A DNA stretch of 64,000 nt from Glutinoglossum americanum (GCA_020080175.1 JAGHQL010000117.1:1-64000), one strand, 5' to 3'; counted from the first letter of the stretch, positions 34,746 through 47,230 are shown. The notes: a model not told the origin generated them from the sequence alone. A program made the numbers and translations.

Positions 34746-35445
34746 GGCATTACGTGGGAATCTTGCGTTGGAAGTGTGTTGTCTGTCACTCCAGACCTGT
34801 CCGATCCCAAACTCTCAAAGATTGCCTACGGAATGGAGCACTAAACCTCAATCAAACTTCCAAGTATATATTCAATCCAACCTGCAGGTTTCACTCTCAA
34901 ACAACGTTGTTATCGTACATACATGCACGCCAATGAAATCACTCTCGTAAAAACGAGATTGTCGGAGTGATAGTGTTTCTTAACTCCACCTAGAGGTTTT
35001 TCGTGATGATTTCCCAACAAATGAGATTGGCTATAGCGACTGTCGCGGTTCCTACTATCGAAGCTTCTCGAATGTTCTGCCATGATTGGCTACTCATGCG
35101 ACGTCACCCCTCCCAGCTGATCTCAACGGGTGGCGGTTATCGAACGACAACCAGCTACGCAGATTCAACACATACCAAGAGTCTTCCTTTCTGCCCATAG
35201 ATACCTACCTAATCCAATTCTGCTCATGGCAATCATTCATTCTTAATTTATTCATCAGGTTCGTTGTTCACGACCGTTAGCTCTGCGAGCCGGCCCACTC
35301 ACCCGCTTGTCCTAAACTCGATTTTAATTCAGCAACAAGCTTCCTTTCAGGCATTAAAGCGGCTTCTAATTACCTATTTCATCTAATCAACCATTGAATC
35401 CCTCTACACCCTCGGACTATCTCCAGAAACTCTGACGTTCTCGTG
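34746..35445. other. Intergenic, sis1 promoter
   Basis: 700 bp. The left part is the 3' flank of the complex I gene, the right part the promoter and C/T-rich leader of sis1. No further gene seen. Confidence 0.5.
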
Positions 35446-36700
35446 ATGGTGGCCGAAACAACGCTCTATGATTCGCTAGGCATAAAGCCTGACGCTACAC
35501 AAGATGACATTAAGAAAGCATATCGGTAAGGCATCCGTCCTCAAGCCCCTCCACAAATTATCTAACTAGTGACATAGAAAAGGAGCTCTGAAGCACCACC
35601 CAGATAAGAACAAAGATAATCCAGCCGCTGTTGAGAAATTCAAAGGTTGGGGTTTTGAAGATATCCTTTACTGAGCTCAGTACCCTAATATGTTCTTCCA
35701 GAAATATCGCAAGCGTATGAAATTCTCTCCGATCCGGCAAAGCGTAAAACTTATGACCAATATGGTCTTGAGTTCATGTTACACCCAGGCGCTGAACCAC
35801 AGGCCTCTCAGCCGCGGGGTGCCCCAGGGGGTATGCCATTCGAAACATTTACTGGTGGCTTCCCTGGCGGCATGGGCGGCATGGGCGGTATGGGAGGTGG
35901 TATGGGGGGTAGTAGTAGAGGCGCGACCTTCAGTTTTTCGACTGGTGGTGGAAGCAGTGGCTTTACCTTTAGTCCTGCCGAAGAGATATTCACTGAATTC
36001 GCAAGGGCTGGTGGCTTAGGAGGAGATATGGATGATACGTTCGGAAACCGTTGGGGACGCGGGCACACTGGGGTACCGAATGGTACCAGACTAAGGCAGC
36101 CTACGCCCGAAGTCACTACCGTCGAGCGGCCGCTACCACTAACGCTAGAAGAGCTGTTCAGGGGAACGAACAAGAAAATGAAGATCAAGCGGAAGACTTT
36201 CGACGAGGCCACTGGGAAAGCACAGGTGCAGGATCGGATACTGGAGATGTATATCAAACCTGGTCTGAAAGCTGGGAGTAAGATCAAATTCAAGGCTGTT
36301 GGCGATCAGGAAGAGGGTGGGACACAGGATTTGCATTTTATCGTGTCAGAGGTAAGTTAGTTCTCCGTGCAATCCCAGGGAGAGTTATCGCCAACATTTT
36401 CTTCAGAAGGAACACCCACTTTTCCGCCGCGATAACGATGACATCCGAGCTACCATCGAAATCGACCTGAAAGAGGCGCTTACAGGCTGGAAACGGACTC
36501 TAGCCACCATAGATGGCAAGCAAGTACCTCTTTCCGGAGGGGGGCCAACGCCTCCTGGACATGAAGAGCGCTTCCCAGGGTTAGGCATGCCCAAGAGCAA
36601 GAAGCCAGGCGAGAGAGGGGACTTTATTGTTAAGATCGACGTGAGATTCCCGAACGCGTTGACAGCGACTCAGAAGGCAAAGTTGAAAGAAATATTATAA
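35446..36700 (+). CDS. sis1: Type II Hsp40 co-chaperone SIS1, 363 aa
   Basis: Exons 35446-35525, 35578-35645, 35702-36351 and 36407-36700, 364 codons in all. The J domain occupies residues 1-70 ([32 protein letters not shown] with the HPD tripeptide, [17 protein letters not shown]) and stimulates Hsp70 ATPase. A Gly/Met/Phe-rich region follows ([19 protein letters not shown]) without the zinc-finger domain of type I. Two C-terminal substrate-binding beta domains come next ([51 protein letters not shown]). This is a cytosolic/nuclear chaperone involved in translation initiation and protein quality control in yeast. The early introns inside the J domain are short and clean. Confidence 0.95.
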
Positions 36701-38252
36701 GGACTTTGGGGGATTGCAGATTCACAGTTTCTACTGTTTCTTCCGTGAATATCTACATTGTCTTAATTCTCGATTGGGGCGTATATCCGTCAATGTGGAG
36801 GATTACATAACCGGGCCTCTGTTACACGACTGAACGAATAACGTATTCTCAAGGTTGTTAATGCGGGAAACTCTTTCGGTGGTGTCTCAGCGTGTCCGTA
36901 TGGCGTCCCTGGGCGTCCAGGACCAGATATCATGCGGAATTAGTTCACAAGCCTTACCGAGAGATAGCCACTTGATACCAATCTTCACACTTACTCCGAC
37001 TTATTATCTGAAGGTAGCTTGCGCCTGGGCGTCCTACATTCACACCATTGTATGTAAACTCCTGGAAGAATTTCAAGTCCTCGGAACTTTTATTACTGGG
37101 TGAAACCCAGAATACCAAATTAGTAACCTATGTATCCCCGCTTTGCATGAAACAGGGCCTTGATTCTTCTAGTACGAACCAAGATACCCGCAGTCTCCTA
37201 TATGCTAGGACTAGCTGCCGGCAACACGTCCTTAACCCAGAATGGCCGTGTGGGTACGTAGATGTAAAGGTTGTGTAATACGGGGTACATACAGAGCATC
37301 ACCACAAGATCGAGAAGTTTTGTTTACACTAGCACGTGACTCGCATGGTCACATTTCTTCCTCCGCCTTCTCACCAGTCAATCCAGTCAATTCTGTGACG
37401 CACTACGTAGTACACTAAGTTTCCGACGATTGAGCCGTCGCCAGGTCACGACTCGTGTTGTGTATGACCGTTATATAGTGCCAGACGCTAACAAAACGCG
37501 AACTCGACGCGTCCCCTTGGACACGAGTCGCGAAGAACGCGCACAAGGGATATCCTAGTGGTCGTACCGCAACATCTGTTCTTGGCGTTTGGAACTGCGG
37601 CGTCAACTCACCACCAACCAGCGGGCATCATCCACTGCCTCAATCCCGGAGCGTTTACAAGCCTGGCAAGTCTGGGATATTCCAACTCCGTACGGAAATA
37701 CTCAGCTCCTCCTTGCACGGCTCCACGTCAGCACACCCACCCACCTCCATTCCCCCGCCCTCAACCCTCACCAGCGTTCGTGTTATCCGTTTGCCATTTA
37801 CGTTCTCATCCTCAGCTTCTTCATCTCGTCTTCATCTCGGCCATTCACACGATAGGTAGATCCGTCTTATTGGTCAAGCTCACCAGCAGCCTTGCAGCCC
37901 GGTGAGCAGTCACTCGGATTCAACTCTTCCCCCCATCTCACCTTAAATTACCGGTCGGCATCCGCTCGACACGACTATTCTACTCGCTTCACTATCTTCG
38001 CACAACGACGTACGATATCTTGTCAGTTCAGAGGAACCCTCTTGACGCTTTGGATGAAAAGAATAGCAACTTCAATTGGCCACGATTGCCCTCATCCTGG
38101 CTTCCCCAAATCACAATTCTGGGCTTCATCGGTTTTGAGCCTCATCCCGCTACCCGAGTGCTAAATCTTCGCAGTCAGACCTACCGACACCATCAAATCT
38201 CACTTTCAACCTGAAGTTCACGCGTCATAACCTTCATACTTCGGTAACCATT
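36701..38252. promoter_or_regulatory. Forkhead gene upstream region
   Basis: 1.55 kb without a recognised gene. From about 37600 to 38250 the plus strand is C/T-rich, as in a long 5' leader. A CACGTGAC (reverse of GTCACGTG) lies at 37333-37340. Short upstream frames are present but show no conserved features. Confidence 0.5.
37333..37340 (-). promoter_or_regulatory. CBF1-type site RTCACGTG, forkhead upstream
   Basis: GTCACGTG on the minus strand, 913 bp before the forkhead ATG and within the presumed promoter. It matches the known CBF1 consensus; use is not shown. Confidence 0.4.
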
Positions 38253-40475
38253 GTGCAACAACCTCTCTCGAAGCCCAAGATGGCTTCGACGCGTCAGCCT
38301 CCGGCGATGCAAATCTACCAAGACTCTACGAGCTCCTCTCTCGAGTATTCTCGGAAACCCCCAATCCTACGACCACTTGCACCAACGTCGTCTCCACTTC
38401 TACCCATAGAGAATGCAGCCGCGAGCAGAAACATGTTACTGAACCCGCCAGTTTCAGGAACTAGCAAGCCTACAGGCTCTCCCCTCAAACCATCCCGCAA
38501 ATCGAATTCCCCTCCCAAGGCTGTGTTCAGTAGCAAATTCAACATCTCACTCCCTCCACCCAAGGCACCAGCCTTTATTACAGACTCACCCAGGAAGCCG
38601 CCAGCGTTCTCGACTTTCAATACAGCTATTCCTCACAAGCCACAGAAGGCACTGTTCACAACATTCCCAAGCACAATGCCGATGAACAAGGAGAACCTTG
38701 GTCCGGGAGTGCCGATAGAACATTCAGCCCAGTTTCCAAATTCAACTCACTCTCAAAAAGGGCCAATGAAAAAACCTCTCTTAGAAGCTGCTCCAACACA
38801 AGAGCGACATGTTAGGAAACAAAAGACAGAAGAGGAGCCACCTCCTCCTATCGAGTTGCCAGAACCAGGCGACATGCCGGAGATAGAGGACGACGGCGGC
38901 AAGCCTCCCTACAGCTACGCCATTCTAATAGGCATGGCTATCCTCCGTGCTCCCAATCGTCGTCTTACCCTCGCCCAAATTTATAAATGGATATCCGATA
39001 CATTTGCCTATTACCGCACCTCCGAAACTGGATGGCAAAACAGCATTCGCCACAATTTGAGTCTCAACAAGGCTTTCGTCAAGCAGGAACGGCCAAAGGA
39101 CGACCCCGGGAAAGGAAATTATTGGGCTTTAGAAGTAGGAATGGAACACCAGTTTATGAAAGAGAAACCAATACGGAAATTGCCGCACGCTGGGCCCACC
39201 CCTCCCGTGCCCCCGCAACCCGTTGCGAAGAAGCTGCTTCTGCAGCCCCCACCTGTGCCGGTCGATATGGCCTCCGATACCCCCTCCCTCCCCCCTCCTA
39301 TAGAGTCTGCGACAGCAGAGCCACCTGGGACAAGACTACCTGAAGGGTTAGAACTATCGTCTGATGCTACCGTTGCGGCCTCAGAAATTGACCAGGATGA
39401 TGAACCGGAAACCTATATGCTCGCTCCTCCTCTCTCATCTCGCCTAGTCAATTCGTCCCCACCTCAGATGATTCATTCCTCACCCCCAATTGTGCGCCAG
39501 GTTAGGATCCGTGAGGCCACGCCACCACCGGTCCCCCACTTCCCTTCTTCGAACCGATCCCGGAAGCGGAATTTTACAGCTATGAATGACAGTGGCTACT
39601 TTTCTTCGATCGAGTCGTCTGCCATAAGGCCGCACAAGGCTGGAGGTTTCTTTACATCCGAGGCAGATATTGAGCGTCCCAAGATCAAACGGGGTCGTGC
39701 AGAGGAGGAGATTGTCCGCCTTCGCCAGTCTTCACACGATAGCCCAAGCAAGGGTCGCACTACTATTCTCCAGCCTACTCCCCTATCCTTTTCTTCTTCG
39801 CCAACCCATGGATTTTCCGATTCCAACAACATGACACTTCCTCCACTAACGCCCGCTATGACCTTTAAGATGCCTCCAAGACCCCCCCAGTCTGTGTCTC
39901 CTAATACAAATCTGCGCAACCATCGAGCAAAAATTCAAAAGTTGCTCGGTTCTCCTATTCGGGGGATGGGCTGTCTGGAGGATGATTCTCCGTGGGATAC
40001 AACATTCGGCTCCATTGATGACCCTCTGTCCTTTTTCGACGATTGCAACTCTTTCCACGTCTACGCTGATGACAACAAGGCTGTACTCCCTGAACCGATC
40101 TGGGGCTCACCTGAGAAGCGATCTATGAAGCGACCACATCTGGATCGAGCCATCACTACAGGCAACATTCTAACCGACATCACAGGCTTGAGTGGTAACT
40201 TAAATCTCAGCAAACCTGCTCCTACCTCCGCTCCATTTAAGACTACCCTATTCAACAAGCCTCTCCCAAAATCAAACGATACACCCAGCGAGAGGGCAGG
40301 ATTGGCTCAAGAGGACGTGTTTGGACTTGACCTCTTTACCGACGAGCCATCTGATTTCTCCGGAGTTGACATCTTACTAGGCTTTGAAAAGATAGGGGGG
40401 AGTTCAATGGACGAACGAAAGCCCCTATCAAGCGAGAGTAGTAAGCCTGCGGTGGGTTGGAATTTCAACCCATAG
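38253..40475 (+). CDS. Forkhead transcription factor (Hcm1/Sep1 type), 740 aa
   Basis: A single open exon. The forkhead domain occupies about residues 215-300: [55 protein letters not shown] (recognition helix), then [11 protein letters not shown]. The rest is low-complexity Pro/Ser-rich sequence with many SP and TP sites ([22 protein letters not shown]), suggesting CDK phosphorylation. A C-terminal acidic part reads [19 protein letters not shown]. In yeasts the nearest forkhead factors, Hcm1 and Sep1, drive cell-cycle gene expression in S/M phase; that role is inferred here from the domain and layout. Translation could start at 38253 or at the second Met (MASTRQPP, 38280); the latter has an A at -3-like context (CAAGATG). 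Confidence 0.88.
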   Translation: MQQPLSKPKMASTRQPPAMQIYQDSTSSSLEYSRKPPILRPLAPTSSPLLPIENAAASRNMLLNPPVSGTSKPTGSPLKPSRKSNSPPKAVFSSKFNISLPPPKAPAFITDSPRKPPAFSTFNTAIPHKPQKALFTTFPSTMPMNKENLGPGVPIEHSAQFPNSTHSQKGPMKKPLLEAAPTQERHVRKQKTEEEPPPPIELPEPGDMPEIEDDGGKPPYSYAILIGMAILRAPNRRLTLAQIYKWISDTFAYYRTSETGWQNSIRHNLSLNKAFVKQERPKDDPGKGNYWALEVGMEHQFMKEKPIRKLPHAGPTPPVPPQPVAKKLLLQPPPVPVDMASDTPSLPPPIESATAEPPGTRLPEGLELSSDATVAASEIDQDDEPETYMLAPPLSSRLVNSSPPQMIHSSPPIVRQVRIREATPPPVPHFPSSNRSRKRNFTAMNDSGYFSSIESSAIRPHKAGGFFTSEADIERPKIKRGRAEEEIVRLRQSSHDSPSKGRTTILQPTPLSFSSSPTHGFSDSNNMTLPPLTPAMTFKMPPRPPQSVSPNTNLRNHRAKIQKLLGSPIRGMGCLEDDSPWDTTFGSIDDPLSFFDDCNSFHVYADDNKAVLPEPIWGSPEKRSMKRPHLDRAITTGNILTDITGLSGNLNLSKPAPTSAPFKTTLFNKPLPKSNDTPSERAGLAQEDVFGLDLFTDEPSDFSGVDILLGFEKIGGSSMDERKPLSSESSKPAVGWNFNP

Positions 40476-41920
40476 TCCTAGTCGGCACGGACGAAGAATA
40501 CTCTCGGCTGCATCTCAAGATGGAAAAAACACATGAATCAAAGATGGCGACTTGAACTATATCTAGAGGACAAGCGTGGCATCATATTCCTTTCTCGATA
40601 TCATATCCTTCGGATGATTCCGATATCTGGGGAAACGTGGAACCGGGACAAACTTTCAGAACACTGCCAATCCAGCCGGGCACCAGAAGAATGGATCGCA
40701 CACTGGCATATTATCAATCGGCAGCTCACAACTGAATGGCGAAACCACTGAGACCGTTTCCTAAAGTACCGAATCGATGGACGACGGAATGAATTGTTTT
40801 CTTAGGCAAGGCCCATCTGAGGCCTGCCCCTTCCAAATTTTCACTACGGCTTCGAGGTGATGATGATACGAACGAACATGAACAGGCTGCATTTCGGCAA
40901 TTGGGATGGTGGGATTTTCGTACAAAAGCAATAGTAGGCACGGCACTCGCTCTGGATGCTTTTAACGAGGAGTTGGAGCACGTGCATGTGTGGGCTTATG
41001 CGGTCTTTTATCGAGCCATTAATAGGCTCTATTATGTTGGTGGGGACTTCAGACTCCCCCCTCACGGGTGTTACTCCGCACGTTGATTTTCTATTGCCCC
41101 TTTTCAAAAATTGTTGATCTCCTATTTCTTGTCTCGCCTTCTTGATGTTTCACCGGCATTCACGCCTTGGTCTGTTGGGTGGATAGATCACCCCGGGTCT
41201 CCTAGCGGTCCCTTGGAGTGGAAGCTACCGAACCCCTTTTGTCACGGCACCGCCGGCACAATAAGTTGCCACGCACACATCTGAGAGGAACCAAATACGA
41301 ACTAGCTTAATCTTTACTTGAAACTTCGCGGTCTATCACATGCCGGTACAGCGAGAGTAAACAGAACCATCGGTGTGATTTCAAACCCACTTAATTCGAG
41401 TAAGGATAAAAAAAAAGAGCCTGTCGGGTAATCTGGCTTTGAGAACGTGAGTTGTAGATTTGTCGAGGCCATACACGCATTTGAGATCGACACAAAGCCC
41501 ATTAAAGGCTCGAGTGCTTTCACACCTCAAACCCCTCATAATTCGTAGCGAACAGGGAGGTTTTCCTATATACATCGCACCGAATCATGGTACTCACGAT
41601 CGCTAAGAGGCATCTTGAAGGGAACATTTAATTTTGGCTTGCTGTAGCTCAGTAGAAGCTTCGAGCTTTTTGAAATAGCATCTTTAGCATCTTTTCTCTT
41701 AATTTTATTTACTAGCTAGGATAGCGCGGACGAAATGAAATACAAATACATGCAGTGCCGCCGGTTTCACCAGGAGAATAGTGACATGGCTATCGAAAAA
41801 AAAAAAAGAAAACGCCGTTGACCCCAAAAAAATTTTTTTATATAAAATAAAAAAACTCCGTTCATGACGTGGTGGTATCCTGTGGCCCCCAATGCTATAA
41901 CGGCGATGAAACGTTTTGAT
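40476..41920. other. Convergent intergenic region
   Basis: 1.4 kb between the forkhead stop and the bud31 stop. Short frames at 40533-40751 and 40901-41086 have no recognisable features and probably lie in 3' UTR. A/T homopolymers occur at 41797-41855. Confidence 0.45.
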
Positions 41921-42552
41921 TCAGTCGCAGGACGCGCAGCCTCTGCACCCGCAGCTCACGCACTCGATCGTCTGTTCCTCCTTCAGCTGCGCCTTCGGGA
42001 CCCTGCAGATGCAGGTCGAGTTGAAGTTCGTCTCCTTCGTCTGGATGCATCGGAGGCAGCATAGCTAATAATAAATAAATAAATAAATAAATAAAAATAT
42101 CCGGTCAGCCCTAGGGGCGTTTTGGGTTTCGGATGGGGGGGTGGGGGTTTAGATAAAGGCTTACCTTCTCGTAGCCCTGTTTTTTCCATTTGGCGATCAG
42201 CATGGCGTCGCCGTATCCGTTCTTGAGGAGCCACTCGTAGAGTTGTTTCGATATCGCTTCTTTCTCGTAGTAGAGGTCATATATGTATCGGGATCCTGCG
42301 AGGGAGAGAGAGCTAGTTAGTTGAGCTGTTGACTTGGAGGGAGAAACGGGGGCGGGTTTTGTGGTGGAGGGTTTTTTTACGTTGATGGCTGATCTGGAAT
42401 ATTGGCCATAGGACTTCGCTCCTCTTCTTGCCTTCATGCGATGCGTTCTCGGCGTCCTTCATCTTGTTGCTGAACTCGAGGAGTGTGTCCTCGATGTCCT
42501 CAAAGCCGTCTGGGGGCGGTTTTCGGTTACGGGATGTTCGTATGGGTGGCAT
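41921..42552 (-). CDS. bud31: Pre-mRNA splicing factor BUD31/G10, 148 aa
   Basis: Exons 42381-42552, 42165-42295 and 41921-42064, 149 codons. The N-terminus reads [17 protein letters not shown], then [17 protein letters not shown] and [20 protein letters not shown]. The middle exon gives [20 protein letters not shown]. The last exon is cysteine-rich ([32 protein letters not shown]) and binds a zinc cluster. BUD31 is a near-invariant component of the spliceosomal Prp19-associated complex. Intron 2 (100 nt) carries a TAAA microsatellite just before its acceptor, read on this strand as TTTA. It shares a short divergent promoter with the NDUFA6 gene. Confidence 0.97.
42066..42095. repeat. (TAAA)n microsatellite in bud31 intron 2
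   Basis: About six AAAT/TAAA units on the plus strand. They lie in the last 30 nt of the intron, directly against the acceptor, where length changes could alter splicing. Confidence 0.9.
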
Positions 42553-42917
42553 ATTTGCGGTTAGGGCTAATGTTAGAGCTGGAGGGGCTGTAGAGTATCT
42601 TCGTGAGGTTGGGGGAGTTATTCCAGCTCAGAGCCTCAAGGCGATAAAGAATTAGGTCAGCTGATTTGAAGGTCCACACCGCGATCCATCTAATAAGCAT
42701 CAGCAAGTGATTAGAAGATCCTGCTTATATCTTCTAAATGGACTAAAATCTGGAGTAATAATAATAATAATAACAACAATAATTTATAATCAACTAAGCA
42801 TGCGTTGGTTCATTTTGGTATCAAATTACTAGGGTCTCGTGATCGCAGACCCGCAGTACAAGAGGCAACCTCCATACAATCGAGGACCGCCAAACCTAAG
42901 GACTAAGAACGTGCTCA
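42553..42917. promoter_or_regulatory. Divergent promoter, bud31 / NDUFA6
   Basis: 365 bp between divergent start codons. Contains a (TAA)n run at about 42753-42775. Confidence 0.6.
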
Positions 42918-43587
42918 ATGACTATTAATCCTACCTACCTTGCGCGGCGGACGCGGTCCTGTACGCATGATTCAGACCCCCACTAGGTTGATCTTGCTAA
43001 TGTAAAGTAGCCGTTAATTGGGAAGATGCGAAACGACGAGTGCTCAAATCGTATCGACAATGGATTCGAGCAGTAAGTTGTTCTCGAGCAGTCCCTGCAA
43101 AACCTGGAACGAGCTCTGTCATCCTAACTGCTGTATGCCGTCTCGACAAAGGCTCCTGAAATCCAATCCCAATATTCGTTGAACATACCGCCGTCGGCGG
43201 TGCGGACAAAAATTCGGCAGGAGTTTGAGAGACATCGATACGTGCAGCAACTGCCAGTGGTAGACATGCTGATCTTTCAATCGCACAGTGAATTCCAGGT
43301 ACGTTGGAATCTGTTCTCCTAGCGAGGAGGCGTTACTCTGCTCGATGCTTGGGAGTTTATTGAAGGAAGGGTGGACGTACTGATACTAAGAGCATTATCT
43401 TAGGAAATGATGAATTACTGGAAGCAGACGCCTCATGTTCTGAAATACTATAGAGCGGAGGAGGATTCTAACGCCCGGTTGCCGTCGAACTTTATGGAGG
43501 GATTTCTGCAGGTAGGTCTTGCGTTTACGTTTGCTCATTGCTATGCAGATAACCGTTTACTAACTCAAAGTGTAGGGAAGGAACTAG
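42918..43587 (+). CDS. Complex I LYR subunit NDUFA6 (14.8 kDa), 123 aa
   Basis: Five exons: 42918-42960, 43011-43072, 43152-43298, 43404-43511 and a 12-nt last exon 43576-43587, giving 124 codons. Each intron has a clear donor (GTACGC, GTAAGT, GTACGT, GTAGGT). Reading across the joins gives MTINPTYLARRTRS, VNWEDAKRRVLKSYRQWIRA, APEIQSQYSLNIPPSAVRTK, IRQEFERHRYVQQLPVVDML, QSHSEFQEMMNYWKQTPHVL and the family's ending GFLQGRN. SYRQWIR is the LYR-type motif of this accessory subunit, which binds acyl carrier protein on the matrix arm of complex I. The tiny last exon encodes only Gly-Arg-Asn-stop, but it restores the conserved C-terminus, which supports the model. The gene converges on rpc19. Confidence 0.93.
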
Positions 43588-43684
43588 AGTAGGATGGGGA
43601 GAGAAGGCCTAGCATTTTGTACATATCTAGATCAATCTATGCTTGCCCTGCGCCGTTCGCATACGCCCAGATCATAATAGCTCA

Positions 43685-44293
43685 TTATGGGGAATGCATT
43701 GCCATATCCCTTTTCGCGAGCTCAGTCCGTGCTTCACTAAACTTATCCACTACCACATCGCACAACTCCATTAAGTCCTCGAGCCCTTTCATGAGAGCGT
43801 CGTATGCGGTGGTACCGTCTTTGCAAAAACCAATGAGCATCGTCTCTGCTTATATGACGTATTTTTTAACCGACTCACCGTACGTCTGTATCCGGATGTT
43901 CATTTTTGCTTCGGACGGATGTGGTATCGAGTACCCACAAAATTCGACCAAGGGGCTGGAACTCGAAAGAACCCATCAGTCTGGTGACCAACGAACGGGT
44001 TCACGGCTGCCGAACTCACTTCTTCATGATGATGTATCGCAAAGCATTTCCAAGCGTGTGGTCCTCGCCTTCCAGCTGGAAGGATGTCGCTGTATCGCTG
44101 CTACCCGGAAGCTGCACGGTCACGACATCAGCAAGGCTTCTTCCCTGATGGGCCCCGGGCGTCACATCTAGAGACTGACAACTCGTATCCGGTCGTCTGC
44201 CGCGACTTCCAGCATGGGCTGGGCCGCCGGGGCCCTGCTTCCCTCGACGGAAGACGCACCAGCCATTGGTTGATCCTGTGAGGCTGTCGGCAT
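43685..44293 (-). CDS. rpc19: RNA polymerase I/III subunit RPC19 (AC19), 138 aa
   Basis: Exons 44180-44293, 44020-44111, 43879-43955 and 43685-43818, 139 codons. A variable N-terminus ([20 protein letters not shown]) leads to [21 protein letters not shown], then [36 protein letters not shown] and [20 protein letters not shown]. This is the alpha-like dimerisation domain of the AC40/AC19 assembly platform shared by RNA polymerases I and III in the nucleus. The first intron uses donor GTCAGT at 44179; GTTGTC six bases earlier would also keep the frame. The start at 44293 is the only ATG of the frame, but an additional upstream exon cannot be excluded. Its stop lies 97 bp from that of the convergent NDUFA6 gene. 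Confidence 0.92.
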
Positions 44294-46123
44294 GACTGGC
44301 TGTTCACGTTCGAGGGCGGCAGCCGGGGTTGGTTTGATGATTTGTGTCGGTGGTAGCACTGCTGGCGAGCGGGCACACCCGCCAAAAATTTCGTCAAGAG
44401 CCTTAGCGAGAGATCACGGTCTCGGCTATCTCTGTCGATTTTTTCAATTACGAGCCGGTTTGATTTGATTCAGGGTCGCAGGTAGATTGGACTAGATTAA
44501 TAAATTGGCTCGGGGATTATCATCGCACAGCCCTTCCAATGCCCCCTTTCCCTCTCGTAATAAGTATTAGCGTTTACGTATGGTGGCGATGTCAACTCGG
44601 CATTGTTCGGTTGTATCTATGGCTCGTCGCACTGTCTTCTCACCGCCCGGTTCCTGGATTTGATGCCTATAATAGGGACCAGCCGAGCTATCCAGCAGTT
44701 TTAGGGAGTACCTGCATTCCCTCGTTCCCGCCGTATTTTTTCTTTTTTCGCCAGCATGACAATTGACATTTGGTGGCGCATACTAGCAGCCCGTCTTCAT
44801 TGCGTATTTGTACGTGCGTCTATGGTATCTGGTCGCTCCGTTACAAAATCTCTGGTCTTTCTCGAACGATCGCGGAGCATTCTTTGATCGTCCTCGCGCG
44901 CGGCACAATGTCTAATGAGAACGGAGCTTCCGCTGCGCGGTTGGGAACAGCTCGCGCATTTGCACGTGGAAGTGCGTCATGCAGTTCAACGGCGCCAATC
45001 TCCTTGGGGACGGGATGATGATTATGGAGATGTGATGGAGGATTTTTCATGTAGACCGTCGCTGTTACTGCGGGGTAATCGAGGAGTAAAGGGCGGTGGT
45101 GAGCTGATACGTCCGATGCGTTCTCCAAGAACTGTGGATTATGGTTTGAAGATCTATTTGTCTGAAGCACCGCCAAGTTTCCTGGCCAATAAGGCAATTA
45201 ATTCATAGGCCAATGTCAGGACAAAGAGTGGATCCTTGAAATCTTGGGTGTCCATGACGGCCAGCGTTTCATAAGCGCCAGAGAGATCGCAGTGGTTGGC
45301 GGTTGGCGGGAACGTGAAACGAATAATACAAGTTAATTGGGATCCTGACGCTCGGGTGAGTTGACAGAAACTTCCCACTTCCCATAGCCTAATTTTTTAT
45401 TTTCTTTTCCTTCCACTTGCACCGGTCCTGGCTCCTGGGATCTCGAATTGGCAGGCGAGCCCTGGTCGTTGCATGAGTTGTGCATCCAGCGCCAGGGAAA
45501 CGGAAGAAAAAGGGAAGGCAAAAAGGGACGCAAAAGGGGGGCTCACTGCGCTGGACTGGCTTTGAGACGGGCGGGGCATCTATTGGATTACGTGGTACTC
45601 TATCTGCTGCGACCGAGTGAAAAGTTGGTGTTGGTTGGCTCGGGGGTTTGGGAGCAGGCAGAATGGACAAAGAGATGCTTGTCGCGGCGTATGTAATGGT
45701 TGGCCTGCAGGGCTGCAATGGGGAACGATCCTATAAGTTGGCTTGGTCGGCAAAGAGGTCACCCATAGCGTTACGAGAGATGAGCAAAGCGTGTATGTTT
45801 TGAGTAAAACACTATAGTACTATTTGTCAGGCAGGAAGGGTAATTCATTTTTCGATAGGTGTGTGAGTGGGCAGGATCGCTGGTGGGCCGCCCACTAATA
45901 GAATAAGAGGGTTTTCAACTGCGAAACGCCGAGTTCGGATGGGGGAGGGGTGGACAGGATGGGCAGGATAGGGTGGTTTCTGGGGGCTTTTTTGGGGAAG
46001 GGTTGGGGCTGGGCCAGGCTGGGCTAGGGTGAGGGATGTGATTCAGCGTTGGGGTTTGTGCCGGGCCTTCGTTTCGTTTCGCCAAGTTGGCTCGAGTTCG
46101 AGTACTTTGACTTAAAACAGGAG

Positions 46124-46205
46124 ACGAGAGAGAGTGGCGCAGAGAGAGAGAGGGGGGGGAAGACGAAAGGAGAAGGGAGAAAGAAATAGAGAAAGAGAGA
46201 AAGAG

Positions 46206-46241
<36 letters not shown>
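46124..46241. repeat. Purine-rich GA/GAAA microsatellite
   Basis: A continuous polypurine tract on the plus strand with runs of GAGA, GAAA and a G8 run. Such tracts can form triplex (H-DNA) structure and often sit in fungal promoters. Confidence 0.85.
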
Positions 46242-46404
46242 GTAGGATGAAAGAGAGAGACGGGTTCTTTGCTGCCCTCTTCGATCCGCTCAGGGTCGTC
46301 GGCCCAAGCCTCTACGTACCCTCTATACGCGAGTGTACAAGTCTATACGTACAAGCCTATACATGTCTGCACTGCTGCCACGGCCGCTACCACCACTGCA
46401 CGAG

Positions 46405-46475
46405 CACATACAGGTCTGCAAGCCTACAGGTCTCCAGGTCTGCTCTACAGGTCTACAGGTCTATAACGGTCTGGC
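46405..46475. repeat. ACAGGTCT minisatellite
   Basis: Several degenerate copies of a CTACAGGTCT-like unit in tandem (for example ACAGGTCTGC, ACAGGTCTCC, ACAGGTCTAC). Each contains the CAGGT splice-like core, so aberrant leader splicing is conceivable. Confidence 0.7.
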
Positions 46476-47230
46476 ATCCATCGTACATCGGACATGGTGC
46501 ACGACTAATTCTGCTCGTTGTTCCTTGCCCTTCGTTAAACCTTCCACTCGCCCCGTCCTTCCCGAGACACACCTTATACTCTCTGACCTGCGGCATCGAC
46601 CACCGACCAGCGGTGGACGTTTCGTCGCTGCAACCTGAGCTGTCTCATCTTTCCCCTCCTTTACCCTGACTACGCCGTGGAATAACCCTTCCCCCATACA
46701 CCTCAAACCCTCAACTTATCCCATCCCCCAAATCTCCCTTCTGTCGTTCCTTTTCCTTCCTTCTTACACTCTCTCTTCCATTTCGCCGTTTGCGCGTGCT
46801 GCTGCAGCAAACCAAAGTGTGAAAAAAGAAAAAAAAACGAGTGCTTCTGGCCATCTCAAGTACCTGCTTGTCGGTCCCAGAGCCTGCTTGTCGACTGGGA
46901 ATTCTTGCCCCCTCACACCCCCCCCCAACCGAATACACGAGAGTTCCGCGTCGCAACACGGAACACCAAAAAGAACACAACCAACAGTTCGTTCTCTCGT
47001 CGTGCAACAAGTCTCTCGTTTAGATCCTCTTACACCCCTCCCCCGCCCGCCGGAGACAGAGATCCAGGACTCATCATCGGTTCGGCTTCAGCTTTGCGCG
47101 ACGGCGACTTGTTCTGGAAATATATCTCGCTCCGCTGTCTTTTTCTTGCGACTAGGAAGAGGAGTGGTGATCCCCTCGCTGGGAGTTTCTCGCGCGGTTC
47201 TATCGACGCTCGCTACTGTACACCAGCAGA

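Larger units (their letters stand above)
44294..47230. promoter_or_regulatory. Long intergenic and leader region
   Basis: 2.9 kb with no recognised gene. The left part is the rpc19 upstream region. From about 46500 to 47230 the plus strand is C/T-rich, typical of a long 5' leader for the gene at 47231. Many short overlapping frames are compositional. A purine microsatellite and a small minisatellite lie inside. Confidence 0.5.

Noticed and set aside
44841-45197. 118-codon minus-strand frame upstream of rpc19
   Set aside because: No family features; overlapping frames on the other strand are equally long; likely chance.
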